The notes below the pieces were generated by a model. The model searched no databases, was not told the DNA's origin, and saw only the letters and a program-made list of their open reading frames with translations. A DNA stretch of 64,000 nucleotides from Paulownia fortunei (lineage: Eukaryota > Streptophyta > Magnoliopsida > Lamiales > Paulowniaceae). Every line of letters begins with the position of its first letter. The stretch's first letter is position 1. The DNA is taken from positions 2,786,642-2,850,641 of the forward strand of contig CM033116.1 in NCBI GenBank assembly GCA_019321725.1, given 5' to 3'. Shown in pieces: positions 1 through 12,306 of the stretch. The position numbers and the translations under genes were made by a program.

Positions 1-214
1 GCCGCAAGGAAATAACTGAACCAGAACATTGATAAATTCTCCCATTCAGTCACAACTTGAAAAGCCAACAGAAACAGGGTGATTGCACCTGGACTAAAAC
101 ACTCCTATTAAGTCAACTTGAAGAGGCCAGCAGTCATTAGTATTAATATAGTTTTTCAATGACGGCTACATCAAGATCCAGACCGTAAAGGCAAAATTTT
201 AGGTTCCTCTGAAA
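1..214 (-). other. SRP72 3' flank / probable 3'UTR
   Basis: This stretch lies just downstream of the SRP72 stop codon. No coding potential is visible. It probably holds the 3' untranslated region, but the polyadenylation site cannot be placed from sequence alone. Confidence 0.4.
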
Positions 215-3200
215 TTAATTCCTGGATTTCTTCCTGGATTTTGATGAAATCCTGGACTGCACTGTGCTTACATTCTGAGATGTTCCTTTAGAATTAACTG
301 TTTGGTTCGACTTTGAGCTGGCATTGCTATCAGCCTCTTTAACAACTGCACCCTGAGAACCCCTGATTTGAGCTGCTCTCTTATCCTTTCTCTTTGGCCT
401 ATAACTAGATCTTTCCCTCTTCGGCAGCCACCTTTCTGGATCCGGTGGAGGACCTGGATTTGCAGGGTCAAAGCCTTTCGGATACTTCGGCTTTCTCTTC
501 CTTTTCTTTTTTGATTTCTCCTTATTCTTCGGCTCATATGCTTCAGCAATGCCAACAGTGGGACCATTCTCAATGTGCTTTGCACCCGAAGTTTTCTCCA
601 AACTCTCAACATCAATTCCTTTCAGACCGGGTAGCGGTTTCAACTGCTTCTCATAAGATTCTGCCTTTTCAACATCTGTATGAGCAGCAGTCTGAATAAG
701 CCCTACCAAAGCCTCAATGCTTCCATGGCTTTTTACAAGCTCCTCATAGAGGCGAGCAGCCTCATCCTTCTTTCCATGCCTGAGCTTAAACGAGGCGGCC
801 TCTTGCATGATAAGATCAAGCTTATTGTCTTCAGTCATGGCATTAGACCACCACTGTATTGCAGAATCCAACACAGCATCAGCACCATCAATATCTCCAG
901 CACGTTCTTTGAGCGAGACAACGGTGGCAACAGTCGCGGGCTTATGTTGAATGTCCAGAATTTTTAGCAGGGACTCGGCTGCTATTTGAGGATGGCCTGC
1001 AGCCGCAGCAACCTGAGCCCTTGCAAGCAGGATGACCTTAGACTTGTCGGGAAACTTATTTACAAACTGCCATAGCATCTCCTCTGCTTTATTGGCTTTG
1101 TTCTCTCTTACATGCACTGCAGCTTGAAGAAGCACTGGCATCACACTATTTGGAAACATACCCGGAAGTGCAGAAGCAAGTTCTCTGGCCTGCAATTCCT
1201 TTCTCAATCAGCTAAATATTCAATAAAAACCTGGAGATCCCTGGGGCGTTTAAGTATATTCTCAATGCTGAAGAATAACTTAACAATAATCTATGAAGAG
1301 TCCCAAATGTATTACCTGATCCACCTTATTAGAATGAAGAAGCAATAATAGACGGTTCATATATAGGGCTTCGCTTTGCTTTTGTGAGAGCTTTAGGTCA
1401 AGACCCCGAGCAAGCTGGAAGCTGAGAGGCCCTTCACCTTTCTCTATCAGCTTATCAAGTTTTTTTAAGCCATCCGAGACATCCTTGGGACCCTTCAATG
1501 CAATAAGGTTGCTTATTGACACTGCAAGTGATGATTCATCTGCCAGATTTTTCTTGATAATGTTGGAATACGATTCAAATGCTTCTTGAGTGTTTCCAAG
1601 GATCTGGAGAACCATTGAAAACCTGATTGTTTCACTGTCACCAATGAATAGGTAAAACAGTAATGCAAGTGTAATACCACTTATCTTACCTGTTGAACAT
1701 ATGCTAATTGAACAGCTATAGGGGCCAGTTCAATTTCTATGTCAGCATCAGCTAAATTCTCTTCCACTAGTGTCTCCTGACCAATTCTGCGAAAAATAAC
1801 GTCAGCTTCAAGCAAAAATCTCAACATATAATTTCAATAGTCCAATGATGCCATGAAGTCCAGGAACTTTAATTTTTCAGCTCCATGCAAATAACTGAGA
1901 CTCTTGCAAGTGCTTAAGTTCAAAGCTTTACATAAAATTCTGAACCAATTATGATGGAAGTAACAGTCCCAATTTGAAACATAATAATAAATTTTGAGTT
2001 TCCTAAGATTGTGTATCACCTTCGAGCTGACAGCAACAGTTGCTCTGCATCTTTGTACATGTTTCTTTCTATCAATGAGCAAGCAACATTATATGCCATT
2101 TCAAAACTGCTGGTTGATTTAACTCTGAGAGAATCCATTGTCCTCTGCACTTCAGAAGCCCTCCCAGCAGAAACCAAGCCAGCAACAAAATTTATTTCTA
2201 GAGAATCTATCTTGGACTTCTGAAGTATTTGATAAATATCCACACAAGCATCCATTTTTCCTAAACGAAATAAAATCTGCGACTGTAACAACATATTTGC
2301 AAAGTTTCCTTCTTGCCCTTTCAAGGACTCCAAAGCTTCATCCAACCTATTTTGCCGATACAAGCAGTATGCCTATTCAGAAACAGAAGAAGACATAAAT
2401 CTACAGTGCATATGGCCTAATTTTGGGGCCAATAAATAGATGACCCTAAACAAAGAGGTTAAATCATCTTATAAATATGAACTATCCAAGTCAGGCAAAT
2501 AGCGAAACAGGGTTGCAACAGTTAAATGGATTGAGGAAAGGTGTACAAAGAAAATGACAGCAATGGAGGATTATAATTGGAAAAAGCTAGTGAGTGCATT
2601 AAATTCCTCATAGGAAGTAAACATTCAATTTCATTGTTCTGTAGAAAATCTGAATATGTCCAAGAGAAATGACACAAATCTCCAACACCAATACTTGGTC
2701 TTTGAGAAAATAACTCTGTGGCTATAGACCAGAATACCTGTCCAGTGAAGGATTACAAAAGCATCATAACAGCTTCACTAATTGCACAAGGTAAGATAAG
2801 AGAGAAAATTCTCTCTCAACCTCCCTCTCCCTCTCTCTCTCTGAGCAATTTATTCAAAATCATGGTAGACACCCTTTTGGAAATTGTTATCAGAATCCTT
2901 TCATTTTACAGCCCCACCCCCCACCCAAAAAAACAAAAAAAAAAAAAAAAAAAATGAAGAAGAAGGAGGAGAAGGAAGAAGAAAGAGGGAAGAAGTAGGA
3001 CATCCTCATAAATCAGGCACCTGTAGCATTATGTCTCTCACTCTCAGACTCATTCTCAAGGCCATGCTCCTTATAAAGAGTTTTAGAAACTTAATCATGA
3101 CAATGCTTATCTTGACATGGTAGACATCCTAAATGAAAGGTAAAGCAGTAATTCCCAATATGTCAAATCGCCTTCTAGCCTGATACACTCTCACACAAAG

Positions 3201-4126
3201 TTATGTTCATGTGCAACAAATTTGCCTCATATGCTTAGTTCTTATACATAGTTCAGAAGCTCTAACATCCAAACTTATATTCATCCCAAAAAAAGGAAAT
3301 TTGATGATCGCATATCATATTATCTTCTCCAGAGACGGAAACAATTGAGTGAAGCATGTGTGTTGTGTGTGTGCAAGCCCGAACTTATATGGCATTCTTT
3401 TGAAACTAGCTTCAGGCATGTGAAAAAAGAGCCAAAAATAAAATTTGAAAAAGTAAATTTCGTAAATGACTTGGGCATTGAATCATAATCTTTTTCTTAA
3501 ACACAGAAACATCAGGGCAGAAAGTTCAAGGCATCAACACCGCAAACCCACATAACAGAAACTGAATAATTACCTAAACCACAAAGTTATTGCCCCGAAA
3601 GAATTAGGATATGATAAAACATAAAAAACAAGAGGTACAACATCACTTTCCTGCATTGCTTGTACCTCACATTGCACAAAGCATGAGAAGCCAGAAATCA
3701 ATAAGAATTGAATTAAATGTATTGAACTCATAAATCAAACGTACATTGAATAAACTGAAATCAATAGAAGATTTCTTCGAAAACTCTTGAATTGTTGATA
3801 AAGCTTCTTCGATGTTATCGTTCTTAATCAAAGCCACAACTTTGCATCTAATCGCGTCCTCATCTCCCGGCGCAATCGAAAGAACTAAAACCCCAATAAA
3901 TAAACAAATAATAATTATCAAAAGGAGACGAATTTTCAGTTACCGCATGAGTGTATGGATTTGAACACATAACTAGTCATCCAATCCTGCATACCTTGAT
4001 CTGAGACTTTAACGGCTAGGTCCAATTCGGACCGTTGGATGTGGCGATTGAGGGATGTGAATAGATCTTCGATGGCCACCGCGGGGTGGCCGCCGGCTTG
4101 GATTTTTCTTTAGCCTTCGGAGCCAT
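215..4126 (-). CDS. SRP72: Signal recognition particle subunit SRP72 (frame break in exon 1)
   Basis: SRP72 is a protein of the cytosolic signal recognition particle; with SRP68 it binds 7SL RNA and helps target secretory proteins to the ER. Six coding exons on the minus strand: 3995-4126, 3745-3884, 2020-2372, 1690-1786, 1316-1603, 215-1189, about 661 residues. Exons 2-6 join in phase and encode helical TPR-like repeats, such as the NRLDEALESLKGQEGN region in exon 3. The tail is very rich in Lys/Arg and holds the family's RNA-binding signature PKGFDPANPGPPPDPERWLP. The start is the ATG at 4124-4126 (MAPKAKEKSKPAA). That frame stops at 4016-4018 after 36 codons, while the SRP72-like sequence AIEDLFTSLNRHIQRSELD lies in another frame of the same exon. 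One base appears missing, or two extra, around 4078-4105. The gene is divergent from the cycloisomerase gene. Family assignment is firm; the intactness of this copy is not. Confidence 0.93.
2373..3744 (-). other. Large SRP72 intron 2 with purine tract
   Basis: This 1.37 kb intron separates SRP72 coding exons 2 and 3. It contains a CT-rich tract near 2819-2842 and an A-run of about 20 at 2935-2954, followed by a GA-rich purine tract to about 2997. No exon or RNA gene is visible inside it. The A-run could be the tail of an old retroposed element, but no flanking duplication was found. Confidence 0.6.
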
Positions 4127-5190
4127 ATTTTGCGTCAATTTCTGTAATTCTCCTTGCGCACATGGAGAAAGATGATGGGGTTTTCGAACTAACATTTTTT
4201 CGCCTGCTGAAATAGAATTGGGCCAAAGGCCTGCTTTGGCCCAAACTGAATTAAACCGTGGCCCGAGATATATCAAAGGTCCATTACAATATTCTGGATA
4301 TCCTTTTTCATATTTTCTACGCTTATTTTTTTTTTAAAAAAAAAACCCACATGTGAAAAAGAGAAAAGAAAAGAGTCCAGAAATTACGGAAGTGTGCTTA
4401 ATCTTTTTAATATTTTATAACAAAAATATTTTTTAAATCTTCATATGATTTTTAAGAATAATTATTATGTCACTGGTCAGCTTTTAAGAACATATTGTTA
4501 GATTAACTGACAATAGAGTCAAGGCAATTTTATCTAATAATAGAACATACACAATATAATCAAACTCTGCTAGTTTAAAACGACTTATCCTTCAATTGGA
4601 AATAAATGTTTCATTTGTCTTTTGTTGCTCATCCTAGGAAGTAATGAGATAGTTTGTTACATTTTTTAAGAGCCTCTTTTTAATTTTTATTATTTGAAAT
4701 TTTAAAAATACATTTATTTTATAATTTATTAAAAAATAGAATCTATTTTTGTTTTTAAAATTTTTAATTAAAAATACACCTACAGATTACTAGCTGTTAG
4801 CCAGTTAGTGGTGTGGCAACGTGTCGGAAAGCAATATTAGCTGGTAAATATTTCCACAGATCCCATCATGGCATCATACCAAACCCCAAAGTCCAAACCT
4901 CAGCCCCGCTTTCCTCTGTCCCTTTCATCCTCTGAAACATCCTCTCGTGACCCTCACACTCTCAAGTATCAAGAATCTTTTTTTTTCCTCTCTATTTCTT
5001 TCTTAATTTCTTCTTTTCTTTGGTGGTCATTTTCCCATCGCCTTTTAGAAAGTCAAGCTCAAGAACAAATCTTGATTCGGAAGACTCCATTTTTTTTGTC
5101 CTTCTTTTGCCTAATAATTGAGCGCCTAATTCAAAACCCAAAACAGGAGTACTGCTCTCATCCTATCAGCACCCGAAATTGCAGAAAGAA
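4127..5190. promoter_or_regulatory. Divergent promoter region, SRP72 / cycloisomerase
   Basis: About 1.06 kb separates the two divergent start codons and must hold both promoters and 5' leaders. The centre, about 4320-4790, is very AT-rich. The part next to the cycloisomerase, 4860-5190, is CT-rich like a plant 5' leader. No single TATA element stands out. Confidence 0.5.
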
Positions 5191-5302
5191 ATGGGAGGTA
5201 AAAATTCCACTCTCACCTGAGAGTGAATCTTTTAGTTGTAAATCTGGGCATGTCAAGATTTATAATTTTTTTTTTCTTTTGTTGAACTCTTTCTTGGGGT
5301 GA
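4868..5302 (+). other. Upstream ORF overlapping the cycloisomerase start
   Basis: An ATG at 4868 opens a frame of 144 codons on unspliced DNA. It runs past the cycloisomerase ATG at 5191 in a different frame. If the transcript starts upstream of 4868, ribosomes would meet this ATG first. The peptide is rich in Ser, Phe and Pro and resembles no family I know, so it is probably not a functional protein. The first intron (5198-5311) would change its end in spliced RNA. Confidence 0.3.
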
Positions 5303-8300
5303 ATTTTGCAGGTAGTGAAGTGGGTTGCTCAAGTTCAAATCTTTGGTTGGCTCAAGACCCCAGCAAAAGATGGGGTGAAATATTCTTCCTTCTCTACACT
5401 CCCTTTTGGCTCACTCTCTGCCTTGGGATTGTTGTTCCCTACAAACTTTATGAGGTATTTCACACTCAATACTCATCACTCTTCTCTAGGACTGTCTCTA
5501 ATCTGTTCTCATCCATGTACAACGAACATTTCTTCTGGTTGATTTAGTTGACTAGATTTGTTGGCAGTACAATGTGAACTTTTGTGTCAGAGAATAGGAT
5601 GGAAAAACAATTATTGATTTGTTTCCTATGAAGCGTGTAAAAAATGATGTGGAAAATTTCTTTCTATAAGGGAAAAGGAGTGTCTCGAATTTCTACAATG
5701 TAATGAAGATGCGAGCAGGAATTTATCATGCTTCATGATTACCACTTTTAGATATTCAATTTCCTGTTTGGTACTGAAGAACTAATAGATATTCAAATTA
5801 TAAGCTTAATAACATGGATGGAGAAGTGGAAATGTTCGAACTGATGGAAGAATTGCATTATTATAAGGATTTGAACATTTCAATAATGAAATTGTTCTGG
5901 GAAATTCATCCTTGGCCCCGAATCCAGGAGATATGGCAAGATTTAATTTCCCAAGGCTAGTTCATTGCCTACTAGTGTCTACTACTTATTGGTTTGTTTT
6001 ACAGTTGGTAAATCTATTTGGAAGAGCAACATATGTCGCTTCGCATCTTTCTTTGATTTATATGCTGGTTTGCACGCACTATTCAATAACTTTATCGAGC
6101 AAACCACTGTGTTCATTGTGACAGAAACTTGAGGTTATGTATTCTGGGCTGGAGACTGAATTTTTTTGCTGATGACAGAGGGAAAAGAATTTGAAGAATA
6201 ATTTTTGCAAATAAGCCTTATTCTTGCTGGCTTCCAAGTATTCACTTTTCCCTTACTCTGAATGGCATTACAAGTTGGGGATACCAACAATGCTATCTTT
6301 TTCGTGGTTGGCTTGGATTCTGATTTTTATTTTATGTTCATTCTAGGCTGTTTACTAAAAACTGGAAATAGGACATACTTATATTTAGAAGTATTGCACT
6401 GTATTCTCTCTCTCTCTCTCTCTCTCTGGTTTAAAGAGTATTTGATGGCTGTATCATAGTGGCATCAATTCTCATATACTATTCACCACTACATGATCCA
6501 GTCAAGCGTAAAATACTTGGTCAATTAATTCTCAGAGCCATTTGTAATATACAATGACGATTGTGTTCAAAACCATGATTTATGTATATCTTGTTTGTGT
6601 ACTTCAAATTGGAATAAAAGCAATGATAGCAGAGTCACATCATGGGCTGACTGCAGCCGCCTTTTGCTCTTTCAACCATTTTCTCAATTGATTGTCATCT
6701 TCTTTATTTGTTTCTGTAGATGAACTTGGATGTCCTGTAGCCTTTCTGATGTCATAACACATGCCAGAGCATGTCTGCTTGACACTATCTTAACTTTTCT
6801 AATTTTTTTGTCAGAATTTCATGGAGTGGGAGTACCTGGTTCTGGGACTTGTTTCAGCACTGCCTGCTGTTGTTATACCTATGATTCTTGTTGGAAAGGT
6901 AAATTGAGGGTTGCTTCCCTGTGGTTGAATAAATTCATATTTTGGCAAAGAGTTGTACTGACCTGTGAGGATGTAATGGCATATAATGCCAAAAAAAGGT
7001 CATTTTCATTGGCCTGTTGGCCAACATTGTCATTCTGAATCTTAGTCCTTACCCATTTCTATGTACAATGTATTCCTTTTCCTAGGATGACACAAACTGA
7101 CAAGCAAAGTCTGAAAGTTCATAGTTTTCGGAATGTCTATGTGCCTAATGTGCTAATGCATAACTTGCCATATTTATTTTATGGTAATTATAAACAGTCA
7201 AGCTAGTGGGATGCTCAACAAAAAAAGAGCTTTGACAGCTTTTCCTTTCACCTTGTTAATGTGTGTAACATATTTTTTTTTTCCTCTAAACTTTTTCCAG
7301 GCGGATAGCACCATATGTTGGAAGGACCGTTATTGGGTAAAAGTAAGTATTGTTTGTTGCTAGCTCCAATTGATTATTAATGATTCTTCTAAATATTCAC
7401 CCTTTACAGGTTTTCAATTGTTTCTGTGAAGATCCCAATGAGACAGGGCAATAGGACTGCTGATCACATGCATGACATATAAAAGAGAATATCAATTACA
7501 CTTTGTAAATGAAATGCATGACAAAATGCTAACATCCCAGCTTGTAATGTATCTTTATATCTGACGTGGAAGAAGTGAAGCCTGTTTTGGTGTTGTGCCC
7601 AGAAAAAAAAATTTCTCTTTCTATTGAAGCACTCTTAGAACAACCGCTGCTCTTGCTCAAAAAGTGATTTGATGCTGGGTGATGGAAGAATGATATAGAA
7701 AATTTCTTTTTATAGACCAGTAATTTTAATAACTTACACTAAAAATAGTCCTTGCCCATGTCGCATAGCTTGGAAGCTTTGTACTAACTTCATTTATTTA
7801 ACTTTTTGTTCAAAATTCTTGACAAAGTGAATGATATGATGGTTCATGCCAATCCTTTTCTGTTTACTACTGGTTTTATGTCCATTAATAGCTACTGGCT
7901 ACAAATTCTTTCATCACTTGTTTTTATTGTTTACCTTGCTGTAACTAGAAAATTGTTGTTCTGCCAGGCTAATCTGTGGATCATACTTTTCAGTTACGTT
8001 GGAAATTACTTTTGGACCCACTATTTTTTCACAGTCTTAGGTGCCTCGTACACATTCCCGTCATGGAAGATGAATAATGTGAGTTGAACACTTGTATTTT
8101 TTTCCATCCAATTGCCATTTTTCTTAATTCATAATCATTCAAAAGTGAGCAACTCTCTGCAGGTACCACACACAACTTTCCTTCTCACACATGTATGCTT
8201 CTTGTTTTACCATGTTACATCAAATATGACACTTCGCAGAATCCAGCATTCTGTTGCTCACTTACCAGAGAAAACACAGTGGCTTTTTAAAGCTGCCTGG

Positions 8301-9754
8301 ATTCTAGCTCTTTCATACTTCATAGCATATCTGGAGACTTTAGCTATTTCCAATGTAAGTAAAAAGGATAGTTTATAAAGATATATACATACATGTATAT
8401 ATATATATATATATATTTACCTGGGGCACATTTTTGACGTTGTATCAATGTTCATTATCTGTTAATGTGACTTATGTATGATAAGCCTTTTGAAACAATC
8501 TTCTGCTTTAATCTTGTGCAGTTTCCCTATTACGAATTTGTGGACCGAGCTTCCATGTACAAAGTTGGCTCCTTGTTTTATGCAATATATTTTTTTGTTA
8601 GCTTCCCTATGTTTCTGAGGTAAACATTTTATTTGGTTCTCTCTCTCTCTCTCTCTCCACGTGCATGATCGTGTGTGTGTGACAATTTTCAGTGCTGATA
8701 TGTCTGTTTCTCATTAAATTGGCCTTGCCTTTTCACCTTATGGCTAGTTATTATGGGTGTGAATTTTGGGGTATTTGAGAATTGAGATTTTATTGCTTGT
8801 TTTTTTGTTTTTATCAAGGAAGGAAAAGAAAGTTTTCTATAAGGAGACCTACTGATGTAAAATTATGAATCATGAAACGCTCTACAAGAATGTAGAATTA
8901 GTAAATGGCTAAAATAAGAGGAAAAAGACTAGCACTCTGGGTGGAAATAGAAATTTGAGATAGAAAGCGATAGATGACGGTCCAACTACTGAAATTTGTT
9001 AATATTATGGTGTTAATTGTATGAGCGATTTTGAATGGAAGGTTAAAATAGTTATTCCACACAAATTTGTGAAACAAGGATGAGGTAAGAAGAAAAAGGA
9101 TAAAAATATCACTCTGATGTTCAGCCTGTAATATAAAGATTTCTAGAGTAGCTATATTCATTTGAAATGAAAAAGATTATGAATTGACATGAAAAAAATA
9201 TTAGGTATAAAATGACGTGAGGCAAGCATGATGTCCATGAGCCTCACTTTCATAAAAATCATAGATTACCAGAAAATTAGACCATGATACATGGTTTCAC
9301 AGACAAGACTATGTGAATTTTATATGACCCCAGAATTTAGTTGTAGCAGAAGACCACAATCTTGCTTGGTCGTATGAAGTAATTGTTGCTGACACTATAT
9401 GCTAGTATGACTTTATTGTTCTTTCAATAATCATTATGGTAAAGTGCGATGGAAAGGAACCATGCCAACTAAAATGTAATTAAGGAAGGATGAGAACTTT
9501 GAAATCTTTTTATTGAAGCTGCATGATCTTCCCGTCATTTGTCCTAATGGGCCTTATTTGCAATGGCCAGGATTGATGAGAAACCTGGTGATCGGTGGGA
9601 CTTGCCCAGAGTGGCAATTGATGCTTTAGGTGCTGCAATGCTAGTCACCATTATACTCGACCTATGGCGTATTTTTCTTGGTCCAATTGTTCCAATTCCA
9701 GATTCCAAACAATGCCTTCAACCAGGACTGCCCTGGTTTCCAGGAAGCGCCTAG
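5191..9754 (+). CDS. CPI1: Cycloeucalenol cycloisomerase
   Basis: This enzyme opens the 9,19-cyclopropane ring of cycloeucalenol to give obtusifoliol, a plant-specific step of sterol synthesis in ER membranes. Eight coding exons: 5191-5197, 5312-5454, 6815-6898, 7301-7342, 7968-8078, 8163-8354, 8522-8619, 9571-9754; 861 nt, 286 residues. The first coding exon is only 7 nt (ATGGGAG) and is joined to give MGGSEVGCSSSNLWLAQDPS. Several hydrophobic membrane segments follow, for example FFLLYTPFWLTLCLGIVV (about residues 26-43) and a stretch around YVGNYFWTHYFFTVLGASY. The family pattern NMTLRRIQHSVAHLP and the C-terminal PGLPWFPGSA are clear. Length and order match known plant CPI1 proteins. Exon phases are consistent throughout. 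It is divergently paired with SRP72. Confidence 0.95.
6405..6427. repeat. (TC)n microsatellite in cycloisomerase intron 2
   Basis: A perfect TC dinucleotide tract of about 23 bases lies in the second intron. Further short tracts are in later introns: TA near 8396-8416 and CT at 8638-8657. Confidence 0.9.
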
Positions 9755-12249
9755 GCCTTGAGTGTGTACAACATATTGACAATCAGGTCACTCGCTAAGG
9801 TAGCAGCAGAAGTTCATTCATCTTGTTGTTGGATTACTTGGACATCTGTTTCATTAGCTCCTTCTTGTAACTTTATGTATCCAGGACATCCCATTAAACC
9901 TATGGGGAAGATATTTGCCTTTTTCATTGCTACAAGTCTTTTCAAAGATGTTGGTCAATATGTTTTATTTGATGGCAAGATAAAACTTTGATGCATGATC
10001 CTGTGTGTGTGATTTGCAGGTTTTGTTCTCTGCTTTCATCCACGTTGAAGGGACCCATATACCTAAAAAAAAATTAGAAATAACAAAATTAAAATCAAAA
10101 AGAGAATGTAAAACTGAATTAAGTGAAAAAGAAAATTGAAGAAAGTGGAATAAAGAGAATACTTGTGAAGAAAATGGGCGACTCATCTTAGCTGTTTGAA
10201 AACCCTTTTTCTACGTTGCTTCCCTGATGAATGGAACTCATAGTAGTCTTGAAATAGATAATTATATAAATCCCATTACACTTTTTTAACAAATTTATCT
10301 TAATTTTTTGACATTTAATGTGTATTTTAATTAATATAATCCAATTCATAAAACAACTAGTTGATCATTAGTTGGGATTAAATACAACATTAATTATTTT
10401 TAAGAATATAATTAATTTATTACTTTTTTTTACTATCAAACACTAACATGGTGTCAATATATTTTTTCAAAACGGATGAATTTGTTGGTAGTGTGAACAA
10501 ATTTGAGGAAGCATTTGTATAATCATTCCTTTATATTATAATACGATGATGCCTTGCGTATTTTAATTGTGTTAGTAACTTGTAATACAGATGCACTTTA
10601 TGTTTTCATCGAAATAATCAGTTAGAACTTTGAAGTCGTTTTGAGATAACTTTTCAACTCTTAAATTATTGTAAGTTAAAAATAATATAATAAATTTGTA
10701 AAAAAATTAGTAGTCAAATGAATGTGACGTATCTTCAATTAAATTGGAAAAAAATATTTAAAATTATTTTTAATGTGCCAGCACTTTTTACACCATTAAA
10801 ATTTATTACTTTATTCGAGCCCAATAAACTGAACCTTGTCATTTATTGAACTTCAAGTAATTAATTGAAATTGATTCTTTTCAGTAATATTATGTATATG
10901 TTTGATGAAGCAAGTAATCAAGCAAAAAACATAATTAAAGAAAAAAGTGGGAAAATATTCTTGCATATCTTCAACTATAGAGTGATGGGTTCCGACTAAT
11001 CTAAATCCTGTTCCAAATAGCCATGAATTAGTCCAAAATAGGACTTGGTACGATATGCTGTACGGCTGAATGTTTTCCCTTCTAAATCATGATCGTGCAC
11101 CTTAATGTTTGTCTTAAAAGTTCCATGTCTATGCACGAATATTGTTTTTTTTTTTTTTTCTCTTTATTTTCATAAAAAAGATCAAAACAGGAATTTTATG
11201 ATGTGTTTGACCCCAAAATATCATAGAGAAAGTCAAATAAATGTAGTGGGGTCAAGCTTCTTCATTGTGTTTGTCACGTTGTTTGATTCAATTGTTACAA
11301 GCACTTATAATAAATACATTGACAGATTGAACATGTCCTATCATGGAATTATTGATACATTGTAAACAATATGATAAGGGCTCTCAGTTCACATATATGA
11401 TTTTTGTCCATTTTTTTTTTTTTTTGGGTTGGAGAAATTTAATTAATGCATAAATTCTTTAAGTTGACTCTGCGTTAAAAAAAATTCAATCTAAGTTAAT
11501 ATCGATATATTAATTAAAAAAGAAATTCAATTGACATACATGCCCAATACTTTTGACATGTATGCATTTAATGTTAATACTAAAAATTTAAGCTTAATTA
11601 TAATAACCATGCCATAAGTTATAAATTCAAGATATCTATTCTTATCATTTAATAAAAGTACTCAGTGTTTAAACTTGCTTTCGAATTATACTAATTTACT
11701 TAGTTCAGTTCATGTGGTTTTCAGTAAAATTTTCTACAATTTCAGTTAAAGAAAGTTTCATTTTCAAACCACATCTGCCTTTTGGTACAAATTGCAATTA
11801 AGTCCCAAAAAAATAGCAAGATTACCCTAACTAATGAAAGGTATCGTGCAAATAACTGGCTATCACATCTGTTTGCAGAGCAAGAAAAAAAGTCTCTAAT
11901 GGCATACTTAATTACTTAAACAAATTCAATTTGATTTATTTTTCATTCCTTTTCCCCCATTTCTCTGTCTACTTTTCTTTTTTTTTTTTAAATAAATTTC
12001 TTTTATTTTTTTAATGTTGTTTAAATAGAAAAAGAAAGAATATATCCAGTACCAAGGGTGCAATATTATCAAATTGATTCTTGACTAATTCATGAGCTTA
12101 ATGATTGAAATCCATATTAGAAGCAGTCTCCCATTATAATGTAGTTCAATGATGTAGAATTTGATAAAGTTAATTGTCAAAGCTTGAGCCGGCTGTTTGC
12201 TTCTATTAAATACTGCATTTTCAGTGTAGATCTTGCTAAGATTGATCAC
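9755..12249. other. Intergenic: cycloisomerase 3' flank to extensin upstream
   Basis: No gene is visible. The first 300 bases are likely the cycloisomerase 3'UTR. From about 10,250 to 11,700 the sequence is AT-rich with T-runs near 11,147 and 11,411. From about 11,768 to 11,972 it matches a stretch at 14,366-14,600 upstream of the extensin relic, so this part belongs to a duplicated extensin promoter. Confidence 0.6.
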
Positions 12250-12257
12250 TATATAAA
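12250..12257 (+). promoter_or_regulatory. TATA box of the extensin gene
   Basis: A perfect TATATAAA lies 57 bases before the extensin ATG. This implies a transcription start near 12,280 and a short leader. It is the clearest core promoter in the window. Confidence 0.7.
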
Positions 12258-12306
12258 GGGCTAAACATTTCTTCATTCTTCAAACTTAAAGTTGGAGCTC
12301 CTAAAG

